DNA from: Cristatella mucedo
Lineage: Eukaryota > Bryozoa > Phylactolaemata > Cristatellidae
DNA: 64,000 bases
Direction: 5' to 3'
Assembly: GCA_009760855.2 (NCBI GenBank)
Contig: WPIO01000074.1
Span: forward strand, 1,532,501 to 1,596,500
The position numbers were made by a program, and so were the translations under genes. Shown piece after piece: positions 13,431 through 25,153 of the stretch (within the stretch, counting starts at the first letter, position 1; every line of letters starts with the position of its first letter). The notes beneath the pieces were generated by a model. The model saw only the letters and a list, made by a program, of their open reading frames with translations, was not told the origin of the DNA and made no database searches.

Positions 13431-14165
13431 GCAATTAAAACAGCACGTTTGCTACCTTCTCTTGTTAGCTCAGCTAAACACAATCGCCTATCAGTTAAGT
13501 GCCGATGACCCGGAGCAGGCACGGCTTTAGCGCCCAAAGTACTGGCTGTCACTGTCTCTGCAGTGCTGAGGATGGGTGCCGGACTTCCTTGTGGTCACGC
13601 TAGTGCTTTCTAATGAATAGTGGTTCCCATTCAGGCTGCTTTGGAGGCAGCCTAATCAAGGTGCCCAAACAAAGAGAGGCAACACAAACAATGGCAGGCT
13701 AAGCCGAGTGAAAGTGGTGCAATCACAGAAGTATCAAGGCCACTCATGGATTTTGACTTGAATGCAGAGGAAACGCAGCAGCCGGCGATGTGGCACAGCA
13801 AAACGGATATTTGTACATGTCTTACAGAATATGGGAGCCAAGCTGGCATCTTGGAGCAATAGCATCGTTAAAGATTGCAAGAGCACAGTGCACATCTCAG
13901 GATCTTCCTAAGCAAAGCTAGTGGTAAGTGGTCAACCATGCATACCTTGAGCACAGCGATACTCACTCAAGGTTGGCTGGCCATTTACTTATAGCAGCTT
14001 CATTTCAGTCAATTTGATTATGCATTTCCGTCCAGTATCTTGCACTTAGCGAACAACAAGTAATGGATAGCCATGAAAATCTGTCTGCTGCCGTGTTGCC
14101 ATGTTGCCACGTCTTCTGTTAATTTCGTGCCGAAAAATAGTGGCTGTTTATTTGCTAAAGACAAA
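13431..14165. repeat. Array 1, unit D (truncated)
   Basis: Begins abruptly with AATTAAAACAGCACGTTTGC, matching unit C from about 10,672. It stays collinear through the block at 13,501-13,623 to about 14,165, where similarity to unit C near 11,400 ends. It appears closest to unit C. This is the right edge of array 1. Confidence 0.8.
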
Positions 14166-14935
14166 AAGAGCGAAACAGCAGGAAACGCTTGCTGAAATAA
14201 CCATTACAGCCGTCAATTTCATTTTTGGTGATTGGGGCATGCTCGACAAGACCTGTGTTAATTTAATTTGCAACAACATGGCCCGACTCAGAATCCAGTG
14301 ACAAATAAGGAGTCTTGAGTCAATACACAGAGTCCAGCTCAAAGCTTGTGTGTTTATCTATCAAAATAATCTGATATGCATACTAAATCCGATGCATAGA
14401 AACTAGAATTTGTAGTTATTCCTCTATCCTGCCAGCTTAGTTTTTTTACCTTGTATCTGCTTTAAGAGGGCAAGCGTTTTAAGAGGAAATAGGCATGGAT
14501 GCAAGCAAGCAAGCAAGTTTGAGCAAGCGAGAGCAAGCTAGGGAAAGGAGGCGTGAGCAAGCGATTTTGGCACGTGGGTCGTCCCCTCTGGGCAGTCTAT
14601 AGACTGTCGAGCAGGCGCATAGTTCACCAATGCTGAGCCGTGGTTGCAGGCAAGTATTACAGGTGACAAGGTACCACAAATAAGTTTGCTGTATACCAAT
14701 TTTTTCCAGCTGTTAAGGTAATCGTTACTCAAGCATGCAGGCTGCTAGCAAGCTAACCACCAATTGCACTGTATCTGACTGATCCTGGCAGCTTAAAAGA
14801 CTGAAATACTTAAGACTGTTGGGAAGCTCTGGAAGCAGCAGCATAGTTTTCCTGAGCTAAATATATTGCTAATTTATGGAATATCTGTTCGACTAAACCT
14901 TAATAGTGAATCACTGGCATAGTGCTTTATATCCT
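14166..14935. other. Single-copy-like DNA, no feature seen
   Basis: No gene, element or long repeat recognised. The only local structure is a run of GCAA/GAGCAAGC words around 14,502-14,560. Confidence 0.5.
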
Positions 14936-14940
14936 GCCTG

Positions 14941-15075
14941 CCAGCTGGTTTGGTCCAGTGGTTAAGGTGCTTGCCCCGACCAAGGTCAGGCTGAGATCGT
15001 GGGCTGAAGCCTCGAGGCATATGTGAAGCGCCTGAATAGAAATTAAGTTCTCTTGGGGCGCTATACAAATGAATT
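14941..15075 (+). mobile_element. tRNA-derived SINE-2, copy 1
   Basis: The head resembles a tRNA gene: an A-box-like TGGTCCAGTGGTTAAGG, then a hairpin (GACCAAGGTC), then a decayed B box (GGGCTGAAGCC). The body is very short. The 3' part (AAGCGCCTGAATAGAAATTA, TCTCTTGGGGCGCTATAC, AAATGAAT) is nearly the same as the LINE 3' ends at 27,430-27,475 and 35,290-35,340. It is related to the copy at 54,619-54,773. The intact promoter-like boxes and tail fit a SINE rather than a functional tRNA gene. Confidence 0.85.
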
Positions 15076-15100
15076 ATATATATATATAATTCATTTGTAT
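15063..15100. repeat. 38-bp perfect palindrome at the SINE-2 end
   Basis: Two exact 19-base arms with no spacer, ATACAAATGAATTATATAT followed by its reverse complement. The left arm is the SINE-2 tail. The right arm is not part of the LINE tail it resembles. Confidence 0.95.
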
Positions 15101-16370
15101 GTGTAGGTGATACGAGTAGCCGAAAAGTGATAACTCATCACGGCCAAGGAGACTGGCTGCAAGTAAACGAAAAAATTAGGATATATTTTCTTGATGCCAG
15201 TAAATGGAAGCACCTGCTGTTAAATTTTAAATTGCCCAGAAGCAGTTCCCCAGGGCAATTTGCCGACTTTCGAGATTACCGGCTCACCTTACTGCATCTA
15301 ATGTTTCCTGGAATTATAAGCGAGTGAGGACTTTTGCCGAAACCACGTGCTAATCACCCAGTTGATCAGATGACAAACAAAACCTTGAGTTCATTTGCTG
15401 CAGAAGCTGTGAGTGCTCTGCCGATATTCAAAATAAGGGTACCTGGCTTACGGCATCTTTTATTTCGCAGCAGAAGAGCTTTAACAGCTAGCATCACCTA
15501 TTGCACCGGGAACAAGGGGTCGCCCAATGAAGGACATTAACCCACGACCAGCACAGTGAAAAGCTAGCACTTTGCCACTAGAAAAAGGCTGAAGTGGTCA
15601 ACTGTATAGCTGCTTTCCATAATGTATGCTGCCCAGCCCCCAGCAGCCAGCTTCTTCTCTCCCTTATTCCGATGGTGTGTGGGCTCAGCTATTTGATTGC
15701 TGAATTATCCCTCGAAAGTATCCACACTTATAAACTTTGCATGGTCTTGATGGAGACAATCTACTGTTAAACGTGGGTTAGCTGACTTAAAAAAAAACTT
15801 CCGATTTACTTTCTCTTTTGCTCACTTTTTTCTCGTTGTATTTTCGCTGTACTCCTTTGCTTTCTCTCCTCCACTGCCACAAGACAGCAGCCAGTACTGC
15901 TCATCTCGATCTATAGCTTACGACCGATTTCTCAGCCGTTTTTCATTGTTAGGTAATGGTATGTATATTTCTTCACATCTCTATAGCTATTTATCACGTT
16001 GTCATCAGTCTCTCCGGAATACAATTAATCTTGGCACCTTTGGATCAGCATGTTCTGTCATGGCGCAGCACAGAATCCAAGCTGAAGGGACGTGCACCTC
16101 AAAGCTCAGCGGCCCTTAGCGTTCAAGTAGACCCAGACAGGCCTGTGGTTTTTTCTAAAGGTGCGTCTAAATATAAGCTCCTAATCCGGATAGATGGCAC
16201 AAAGAGGAAACCAAAGCTCGAAAATCTGTCTAGCCTTGTCACGCCTGACACCACAAGTCGGCACTAGCTGATGGACCTCAACCTGGCGACAGCACCAAAC
16301 AGCGACTCTCTTTTCACACAAGGCTGTTACTAAAGTTTACTCGCGCAATCTTCTATCCCTTTTAGGGGAC
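15101..16370. other. Single-copy-like DNA, no supported gene
   Basis: Contains a 103-codon open frame (15,956-16,267, plus) with ordinary amino-acid composition, starting MVCIFLHISIAIYHVVISLS and ending at a stop. It matches no family I know and has no supporting context, so I treat it as unproven. Confidence 0.4.
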
Positions 16371-16930
<560 letters not shown>

Positions 16931-19020
16931 AGCCCCACGGTCCCATAACCCATTACTGCCATGCAATATCTTTGCCAAAATAAGACAGTCATCTCTCAAA
17001 CACTTAAACAAAGATTAACTATTTAAAATGCATATATTCCATCCTATGCTATCACCCTTTCTTGTTCTCTTCCTTTCTCATGTAAGTGCTTGTAACACCT
17101 TATGTGTTTCTCATTCAGCAAAATTCCAAAAATTCTTAACATACTCTTTCAGAAGCACCAGCTCGATGTGTCATCTGGCTCTAGATCCCAGCTGGAGCTG
17201 ATTGTTGCCGCAGGAGGTTTTAAAATGAATGTCTAGCTAGCCTGCCTACACTTTTGGGTCTCAGCACAGGTGTAACGTGCTTGCTTTTGCAACCTGGGTC
17301 GTGGTTTTGAGTGCTGCAGTGGTGGTTGACCTTTTGCTGCCCACTGTGGCAGCAGTTATGTCCAGGATCTTCTGCTGCTTGATAAAATGAGGCTATTAAA
17401 TTAGCAAATCTTTTTTATTACTTCATCTGGTTCAAGTTGCTTTCTAGCATTTTAGTAAGTCACAAAACTGCATAGGACCGTAGCTACAAGTCATGAAATA
17501 TTAGTCTGAAGCACAGCCTGGCCTGCTGCCTTTGCTCGATAGAGACTTAAGTACAGTAACCAGACGTGGTCCAATATCTCTTTTAAGGCAAGAGCTCATA
17601 TTAGTAATTCGCCGTTCAAGCTACCGAATGCTCACAGGCCTAGGTGAGCCCTACACGTTTTTTGCAAAACCCCCACCCATTAGCACATGCACACATTGCA
17701 CACTTACTGTCCACACAGTAGCCTTTCCCAGACCTACACACAGATACACTTACTGTACTATTGAGTAATAGCCTAGTGCTTATGACTCCCACACGTCATG
17801 ACACAAACGGTATATTGGATTTGAGTCTTTTGTTACCTGCGCAAGAGCAAAGCAGAAGCTGCTAAGCTGATCTTCTGCTGCAATCAAAAATACGTTGGCT
17901 TATGCGATTTCTTAATCATTTTGAGTATACAAATACTCACGGTGAAACCACGCGGGGCATTAAATATTTACAATTTGTGTGAACTTACTGGCCCAGATAA
18001 GCAAATCAATTTTTTCAAATCCAGTAGTAAGACAAAATTAGCGATCGTCTGACACAATAGTTTAGTTTCAAACGGCAGCATTAAAGTATTGCATACTTGC
18101 CTACTACATCATGAAGAGTTTTTAGAGTGAGATATAAATAGATAAATTTATGTTCATAAGCTATATGGCTTGCTTCATATCGCTATGATTTAACTGTAGA
18201 GCAACATATTGGGTGCATACAATAATCGAGATGGTGGTACAAATGATGATTAAGGTGGCATATGGAACTACCCAAAAATTGTCTTACAGAGCCTCTGTAG
18301 CAAGTATGCACCAAAGACTGATTTGAGGGTGACTCGAAATAGTGATATCGTAGATTTAAAAGAAAATCAATGTGTTTACTGCTTGAATAATACATATCCT
18401 CAATATTTCTGATCAAGCCACAGTGAAAATGGGTAATTGTAGGCACACTACTTAAAAGCTCCACTGCCAAAATACCTTAAGAAGTACGACTTTAGAATAT
18501 AATTCGGAAGAGAAATAATAATAGTAATAGATTTGGAGACCATAATGACATAAATAAATCTCTTTCTAGGCACATGAATGCATGAAAACTCTGAGTAAAT
18601 GCAAGAAAGAAAAGAGGCATCTGTTGTTATAATGATGCCATGAAAAGAGCCAGCATCCTTAAACGCATATACAATGCAATGTGTCACCCCTCAGATGCAC
18701 AAGGGGAATGACTTATATAAATCCAGCAACTTCTTAGACGAACAGTTGGGTTTCGATCTAGTTGAAGAATGCAATGGGAGAAAACATGAGTAAGGAAGAT
18801 GAAAATTGTGGTCAGAGGTAATACAAACGGGATGTCTATCCAACAGATAATATTCAACTCTCTCCCAATCGACGGCACCAACGTTTGAAATTAAAGAAAG
18901 CCTAGAAGCTGTAGGTGCATGCAGGTGAAATTGAGTTGGTTTGAGCTGATTTTCGCGGAGATTGGGAGGTCTCGGCTAGACACGTGACCTAGACACGTGA
19001 TCTTTCATACTGCAGTTGAC
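16931..19020. other. Single-copy-like DNA, no feature seen
   Basis: No gene, repeat family or RNA recognised. Reading frames are all under 100 codons with no familiar motif. The 17,930-18,900 part is more AT-rich than its surroundings. Confidence 0.45.
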
Positions 19021-19046
19021 TGACTGGCACATCAGTTTATTTTAGA

Positions 19047-19179
19047 ATGAACAGACACAGCCGAATCCTGTCGGGGGTCCCTGAATGTGGGTTTAGAGGC
19101 TCCAAGGCAATGTTGAATCGCTTACTCTGGCTAGTTGAGAAGTTTGAGGACTTCCAGCATATCGTCAGGTTGAGCCCTG
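19047..19179 (+). other. Possible isolated coding exon (unproven)
   Basis: An ATG-initiated open stretch of 133 bases (peptide begins MNRHSRILSGVPECGFRGSK and contains LLWLVEKFEDFQHIVRLSPG). It runs directly into CCTGGTAAGT, a strong match to a 5' splice site, and an in-frame stop follows just after it. A TTTATTTTAG acceptor-like string lies just upstream. I do not recognise the peptide, and chance is quite possible. Confidence 0.25.
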
Positions 19180-19180
19180 G

Positions 19181-20630
19181 TAAGTAAGCCCAGCTAATCT
19201 GATCATTTCTAGAGCCACGGCCGACGAGCGTTGGTGTAGAGAGGCGCCAAACAATTGGTAGAGGAATGGCGCTATGAGGTCTGACACCTGACCACCTAAC
19301 CTCGTGATGCACGGGCCACGACCCCTCTGATAGCCACTGTCACTTAGCCACTCCAGCGTACGATGATAATGCGATCCTCTCTGCTAACGGTCGCAGACCA
19401 TGGTTGTTTGCCCCTGTGCAGCATTAACTCGGATGCTCTACCGAAGGTCTGTTCTTTCACATGGTAAAGACAGCCTCAGGTGCCAAGAAGGTAAGCAGTG
19501 CTGGCAAAGAGTGACAAGCAAGAGTGAGTAGATACCGAGCAGACTGCGCGCAGACTGCAGAACACTCATTGCTTGTCGCCGCGACTGTGCCGGTGGCTGC
19601 AGAAAACCACTACTGCTACTGGCTTGCCAATTTTTAAAAGATAGGCAGTTCGATTCGTACCTAAGTACGTACCTTTTGCAAAAATTGACAACAGCCATAT
19701 ATACATGATTAGGCACTGTGTGCAAGAATACTCAATGCAGCACCTGAATACTGCTCAGGAGTGGGCCTCATTTTGTATTCAGCTCGGCCATCATGCCCAT
19801 AACCTCCACCCCCTGTGAGAACAGCATTTATCGATTGCTTTGACGTGCACGAATTAAAGGCCTTGCCTGTGCCTCACCACTCCGAGTAAAAGGAACAGGT
19901 TGGCACTCGTCTGCAAAGGTTGGCTAATTATCCATATTAAAAATTTTCAACTTTCATGAATTTAAATTTAGTAATGTTAATTAGTTGCTATATTGAGCAT
20001 TTCTGAATGGGTGACAAAATCTAGACAGTCCTGCTTTATAACACTTGCAGATGCTGTCCTAATTTGGTCAGACCAATGTCAGCTGCAGGTTGTAGTTAAT
20101 AATGTCGGATCAACGTTGACTTCAGGCATGTGGCTACCAACTACTGACTGTTTAATAGTTTAGTTACACCTCAGACTTATTAACTAATTTTGCCAATAAA
20201 TACTGAAAGCAACAGCACGCTTTGATTAGCTAATATCTGTCAGTGAATGATATCAAAAGGCTGGTTCAAGTATATACAGTTGGCTTTACCTATTGTATGA
20301 TCGAATGAAAAAACGTGTTCCCTATACACCCCAACTGGGAAGGGGTGAAACATTCGATGTCGTAAATAGCAACATATTTTGTGTGCCTTTTCAATGGATT
20401 AACACCATTATTCCAATGCAGCTTCGTGGCGATGACTTGGAGAGAGCCGGCCTTCGGAGCTAGGCAAAATTATAAAGAAATGCCAATCAGCAATGCAATT
20501 CAATGCGAAAACTAGCACTATTAGGCACTGGTAAGCCTGTTTAAATACCTGCAATATAAGTCAATATATACATGCAAGCCAATCCAGCTGCTTACTTCCT
20601 CGACAAGCAAGCAAAAATTGCTACGTGATT
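19181..20630. other. Single-copy-like DNA, no feature seen
   Basis: No element, gene or repeat recognised. Short frames only. Confidence 0.45.
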
Positions 20631-20631
20631 C

Positions 20632-20745
20632 GACAACCTCATTCATAGAAGAGCCTGTACGGCTATCAAGTCCGCTTGCAGTGAGTAATACAGCAACACT
20701 AAATGCAATACTGGAAACCCATGAGAGGGGGTCACGGCGAGCGAT
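20632..20745 (-). mobile_element. Diverged SINE-1 fragment
   Basis: Plus-strand signature on the reverse of the element: ACAACCTCATTCATAG, GAAGAGCCTGTACGGCTATC, CCGCTTGCAGTGAGTAATAC and a degraded box B region (ATACTGGAAACCC). A few tens of bases downstream is an inverted word pair (TAGGTAGGTGCCTACCT). Confidence 0.5.
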
Positions 20746-21097
20746 CACCCTACCTTATTAATTTAATTTAATTTAGAGGTAGGTAGGTGCCTACCTTGGG
20801 CTAATGCCCACGGTAGGCAGCTAATGCCAGTAAATCACTCACCACTCATATTGGCTCACTTCTAAAGTCCTCACTGCTCAGCCCACTTATAACTTCCTTT
20901 GTGACTCGGAGAATCCAACGTTTATCCAGACTGCTCACCACTGCTTGCCGCTTCCTGCATCCCGAATACAATGCAGCCACCAGCTCCTAACTCGATTAGC
21001 AGTGCCGCCTGCACTTTCTAAATACTCATTGCTGCCTAGTAGCCGTTCTCTGACCATTGAAGAGCTCTTGCTTCCTCACCAGTTCATGCTGTCTGTC

Positions 21098-21100
<3 letters not shown>

Positions 21101-21177
<77 letters not shown>

Positions 21178-21239
21178 CATACGCAAACACACACACACAC
21201 ACATACATATATGTGTATGTGTGTGTATGCATGTATGTA

Positions 21240-21277
<38 letters not shown>

Positions 21278-21343
21278 TGCCTGCATGCATGCATGCATGC
21301 ATGCATGCATGTATGTATGTATGTATGTATGTATGTATGTATG

Positions 21344-21371
<28 letters not shown>
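21101..21371. repeat. Compound TA / CA-TG / ATGC / ATGT microsatellite
   Basis: About 35 TA units (21,101-21,172), a CA run facing a TG run around the palindromic ACATATATGT, ATGC repeats (21,282-21,310) and ATGT repeats up to 21,371, where a LINE tail interrupts the array. Confidence 0.95.
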
Positions 21372-21372
<1 letters not shown>

Positions 21373-21374
<2 letters not shown>

Positions 21375-21562
21375 TAATAATAATAATAATAATGTACTTG
21401 ATAAAGCGCCCTCAGAGAACTCAATCTCTTTTTAGGCGCTTTACATTTGCTGCAAAGGGAAATGCAATTGAATTGTAAGTAAAATCATGCTTGAAAAACA
21501 AACAAAATGAATAACATGGTTAGGGGTGACATGCACAGGGTGAGCATGCAAATGTGGTTAGT
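21373..21562 (-). mobile_element. LINE 3' UTR inserted into an ATGT microsatellite
   Basis: Minus-strand copy with a seven-unit ATT tail (TAATAATAATAATAATAATA on the plus strand), a nearly consensus hairpin region (ATAAAGCGCCCTCAGAGAAC, CTTTTTAGGCGCTTTACATT) and the 3' UTR up to the word GTGGTTAGT. ATGT repeats resume immediately on the other side (21,564-21,594), so the insertion split a tetranucleotide repeat. Confidence 0.92.
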
Positions 21563-21587
21563 ATGCATGTATGTATGTATGTATGCA

Positions 21588-21630
<43 letters not shown>
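21563..21630. repeat. ATGT and GT microsatellite, right half
   Basis: Continuation of the split ATGT repeat followed by a GT run to about 21,628. Confidence 0.95.
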
Positions 21631-21631
<1 letters not shown>

Positions 21632-22420
21632 CATTATGTTACTATTATTATTTAGGTCGTCTCGGCTCAGTGCAACCAGCTATCCATTTCCACGGTTATT
21701 CACGGACGTGCACAACTCCATTTCCAAATAGTCGCCGGATACCACTAACCGCTTCTTCCCAATCAGTGTTACAATCGAATGATGTCAATTGTCTCACTTC
21801 CGAAATGCTCACAGATGGTTCCCGATTTTCCTGGCCAGTCAGTCTCACACCGGGCAGTTACAACTTGCTCAATGCGTTTTGCAGCAGTCTACCCACTGCC
21901 TAGCCACCATTTCCTGAGCCAGCACACTTATCGCGTGCCCACTTCTCAGTACCAACAGAATGACTCTTTGCAAGCTCTTATAATACTCGAGGAGCTACCG
22001 TCCTGAAGCTCACGCTCCTACACGCAGAAAAAAGTGTAACAGACAGAGTAACACGCTGAGTTTGACTAATTGCTGCCTTGAGAACTGCCTGCTCGGTGGT
22101 TCGTACTTTTCAGTCTGTCACTAAAAAATGCTGCACCTTAAGTGTCTTAATGCTTAAGTGTCACTAGTAAGTCACTAATCTTGCAGCTTTCACACTGCTC
22201 AGCGCTGTTCACCTCTTAGTTATATACACAAATTTGGCGCTTTTCTCTAAGGCTTACCTCAATAGCAGCAGTAACTGACTACTAAATTCTTTACCACCAT
22301 GCACAGCTGCCTTCATAACTGCTGAATCACAACCACTTGTGGCCGTCTTCGAACTGCCTCACGGATGCACTCATCGCAAAAGAACACTACAATGGACTCT
22401 AGTACTCTTGCACTAGCCCA

Positions 22421-22632
22421 CACGTAAACGGTCGTCTAATCAATGAACGCCTAGACAGTCGTAGCAGCAGGATACTCACGTCCAGCGATGAAGCCGGCGC
22501 TGCTCACGAGCACATCAAAAGTAAGGCCTCAATAGCTGAGCTTGATGACAGGAAAAGATATCTGTGGACAGGCGATCGTCAGAATCGAATGTTTTCTTTG
22601 CGATCCAGCATTTGCTCTATGCCAACTTTCTG
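22421..22632 (+). other. Conserved open-frame module, copy in unit I
   Basis: An open stretch of about 70 codons reading HVNGRLINERLDSRSSRILT, then SSDEAGAAHEHIKSK, then ASIAELDDRKRYLWTGDRQN and ending at a stop at 22,631-22,633. Units II (26,195-26,437) and III (about 33,185-33,370) carry the same frame with many conserved residues (LPINE, SSDEAS, KSKTSIA), although III has in-frame stops. I do not recognise the peptide. It may be a broken exon carried in the unit or a coincidence of shared ancestry. Confidence 0.35.
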
Positions 22633-22806
22633 AATGCTATCACGAGACGATGTCATTCCAGCATTGCCTGTCCACAAACAAAACGTGCCACCCATGGATG
22701 AATTCTGGGGTCCTTAGGTGAGCCGCACCAAACAGGAGCGTGAAGCAGTCCCAAGCACAATCCAGTACGTGCACAATCACAGGAGCATCCACACACACGA
22801 ACGAGC

Positions 22807-22982
<176 letters not shown>

Positions 22983-23087
22983 ATACACATATATACATAT
23001 GTGCACATATATACATATATAAATATATAACGACAACATAAGATGCCATCACAGAAAACTATTGGTTGTACCAATGCAAATAAACAA

Positions 23088-23789
23088 TTTATGGCAGAAA
23101 AATTTATGAAATTGAATGATGATGAAAACTGTTAATTATTTAGGGCCGAAACCGGTGTCATTTGAAAATTGGAAGACTTGAAATCGGCTGTGCCAACATA
23201 TCTCCTGTTAAATTTGCTCGAAATCTAGGTGTCTGCTGTTCCACACTGATCCTTCCTTAGAACAAAACATCAGCTCCACTGTCGAGTCAGGCTATTTTTA
23301 GCTACATAACACTAGTAAAATTAGGCTTGTTGGGAGACGGATATCATATCCGCATTGCTAAATGCATTCGTGACATCCAGTCTCGACATCTGAAAGTCGC
23401 TGCTTGCTGGTCCACCTGCCTGAGCAATCAAGCAACCACTTCTGGCTCACTACTCTGAAGCTAGGCTTGCCTATTGGGAGCGTTGCAATGGCCCATATCT
23501 CACTGCTTCTTGCTGACCTGCACACTCCCAGTCAAGCAGCACATCGACTTCTAAGTTCTGTCAGTCACTTTTAGGTCTTTTGCGTGCTTATGCTTGCTGA
23601 CATTGCGTGCTGCCATGCACGTGCATGCCGCCCCTAACCATCATAGCAGGCTGACCTTGTGCATGCCACCTTTAACAACGGTATGCTTGTTGTCAATGAG
23701 CGTGCTACATCTAAACATTCGCTCATGCTTCCTTTGCAGCATAGTTAAAGTGCCAGAAAGAGATCAAATTGTCTTATGGCACTGTAAAA
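23088..23789 (+). mobile_element. LINE 3' fragment of unit I
   Basis: Frameshifted remnant of the RT C-terminal region: AAATTGAATGATGATGAAAA, CTTGAAATCGGCTGTGCC, ACATATCTCCTGTTAAATTT, CTCGAAATCTAGGTGTC and CAGTCAAGCAGCACATCGAC are readable. It ends AAAGAGATCAAATTGTCTTA without an ATT tail, so it belongs to the second 3'-end type. Units II and III have collinear copies. Confidence 0.85.
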
Positions 23790-23944
23790 ATGAACTGGAC
23801 CTATGCAAGTTCCAAAATACAGACAAACACATCCTATTGCTACTTAGCATATTAAAAATACACGTGTACTAGCAAACAAAATATATATAAGCCAAAGTCC
23901 CTCGAAGTGGTAAGAGAAAAATAAATAGCTGCTAGCTATGTGAA

Positions 23945-24000
23945 AACGCTTTACAATTGCTGCAAAAAAGCAGGCTCGAATATACCGCGATCGAAAATGC
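23945..24000 (-). mobile_element. LINE tail remnant at a unit I deletion junction
   Basis: Only the inner part of a minus-strand tail (CGCTTTACAATTGCTGCAAA) survives. Units II (30,458-30,545) and III (38,606-38,705) have the complete tail, and the DNA left of the junction matches 35,700 instead, so a deletion of about 3 kb ended inside the tail. Confidence 0.7.
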
Positions 24001-24857
24001 CTAACTGGTGTAACCAGCAAACGTTGATAAAATGCATAAAAAAATATGCAAAATAAACTTCATGATCCACTTAGCAATGGTGTGTTCCATGTGAATCTTT
24101 CTTTATGGGCTAAAGTGTGCTGAAAACTCACCTTCTACAACGAGGCCATTCACATGCTTAGTTTACAGCACACCTGTATTTAAAGTATATGAAAGAGAAT
24201 CGGTGCTTTTAGATCGCTCTACACTTACCCTATATCGCGATTATTGTTTTTTGAAGAGGTCGGCAAGCCTACCCAATGCACACTTCTTCGATGTGCAGAT
24301 GGATAAAATATGCTTTTTTTCTTCGAATACACCAGCAAACATTTGCAGAAAATAACCCGACCTGGCCTGAAGAGTGGTGCATATTTCACCACACGTATGG
24401 GGGTCTTTACCACAGGGACTTACCTGGTATGGTATGAATCGAAAAGAGGCATTTCGTTCGGAGTCTCTTCAGTGCCATAATTCATAGATAGTCATTCAGC
24501 ATTGATGCCTGAAAAAATACCTCCTGTAATCACCTCTTTATGTTGCTATAACAGCACACAAAACATACCTCATACATCAATCTACACAGCAACAATGTAC
24601 CTTTACTGTCAGAAATAAGCAGCCTGATGGCGTTCGAATCCCCATCAGCCAATTCTCTCCGGGTCGCATTAGCATTTCAGTTGCGTCAGATCAAATGAGC
24701 TGTATCTAGCGAGCCCCTATCCCCATTTCCCAGCGTAGAATCTTGGCACACCCAGAACGAGCATGTTCTAGGCCATCGTTTAGTGTGTCAAATAATAAGA
24801 GCGCGGTGGATTTCAGGAAGGTGTTGCACCTCTCGTGGCTGCCCTAAACAAAATTGC

Positions 24858-25030
24858 GGTTTTTAACAGCCACATTTGCATAGTGGCAGAAAAGCCCGAA
24901 CGGCTGTCAGCAACACTTGCAGTTGGCTATAAACAACCGACCACTCAATAAGAGACTCGAAGGAACCTCATTGGTCTTGAAGAACGCACATCTTACCTCC
25001 TGGGCTGGCGTGGGCCTTGGACTCACAAAT
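24858..25030 (-). mobile_element. Old SINE-1 copy, unit I
   Basis: Family signature on the plus strand: TTTAACAGCCACATTTGCAT, AGTGGCAGAAAAGCCCGAAC, GGCTGTCAG, ACTTGCAGTTGGC. The box B region is eroded (GAGACTCGAAGGAACC). Copies at the matching place in units II and III show that it predates the array. Confidence 0.6.
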
Positions 25031-25153
25031 CAGGGTTAGAAGTCTCTTTTCGATATCATGAAATATGTTTTGGGCAGGCAAACCTTAGCTTGCTTATATA
25101 GACTAACCACAATAGCCGTAGTTAACAGATGCAGCAATCAGTTTTCAGAGCAG

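Noticed and set aside
14941-15020. tRNA gene with a long variable arm
   Set aside because: The B box is decayed, and the sequence is joined to a LINE-type tail with a second dispersed copy at 54,619, so it is a SINE.
15956-16267. 103-codon plus-strand frame as a gene
   Set aside because: No recognisable motif, no homologous copy in the window and no splice or promoter context; kept only as a note.
21013-21424. Tyr/Ile- and His/Thr-rich frames
   Set aside because: Translations of TA, CA and ATGT microsatellites.
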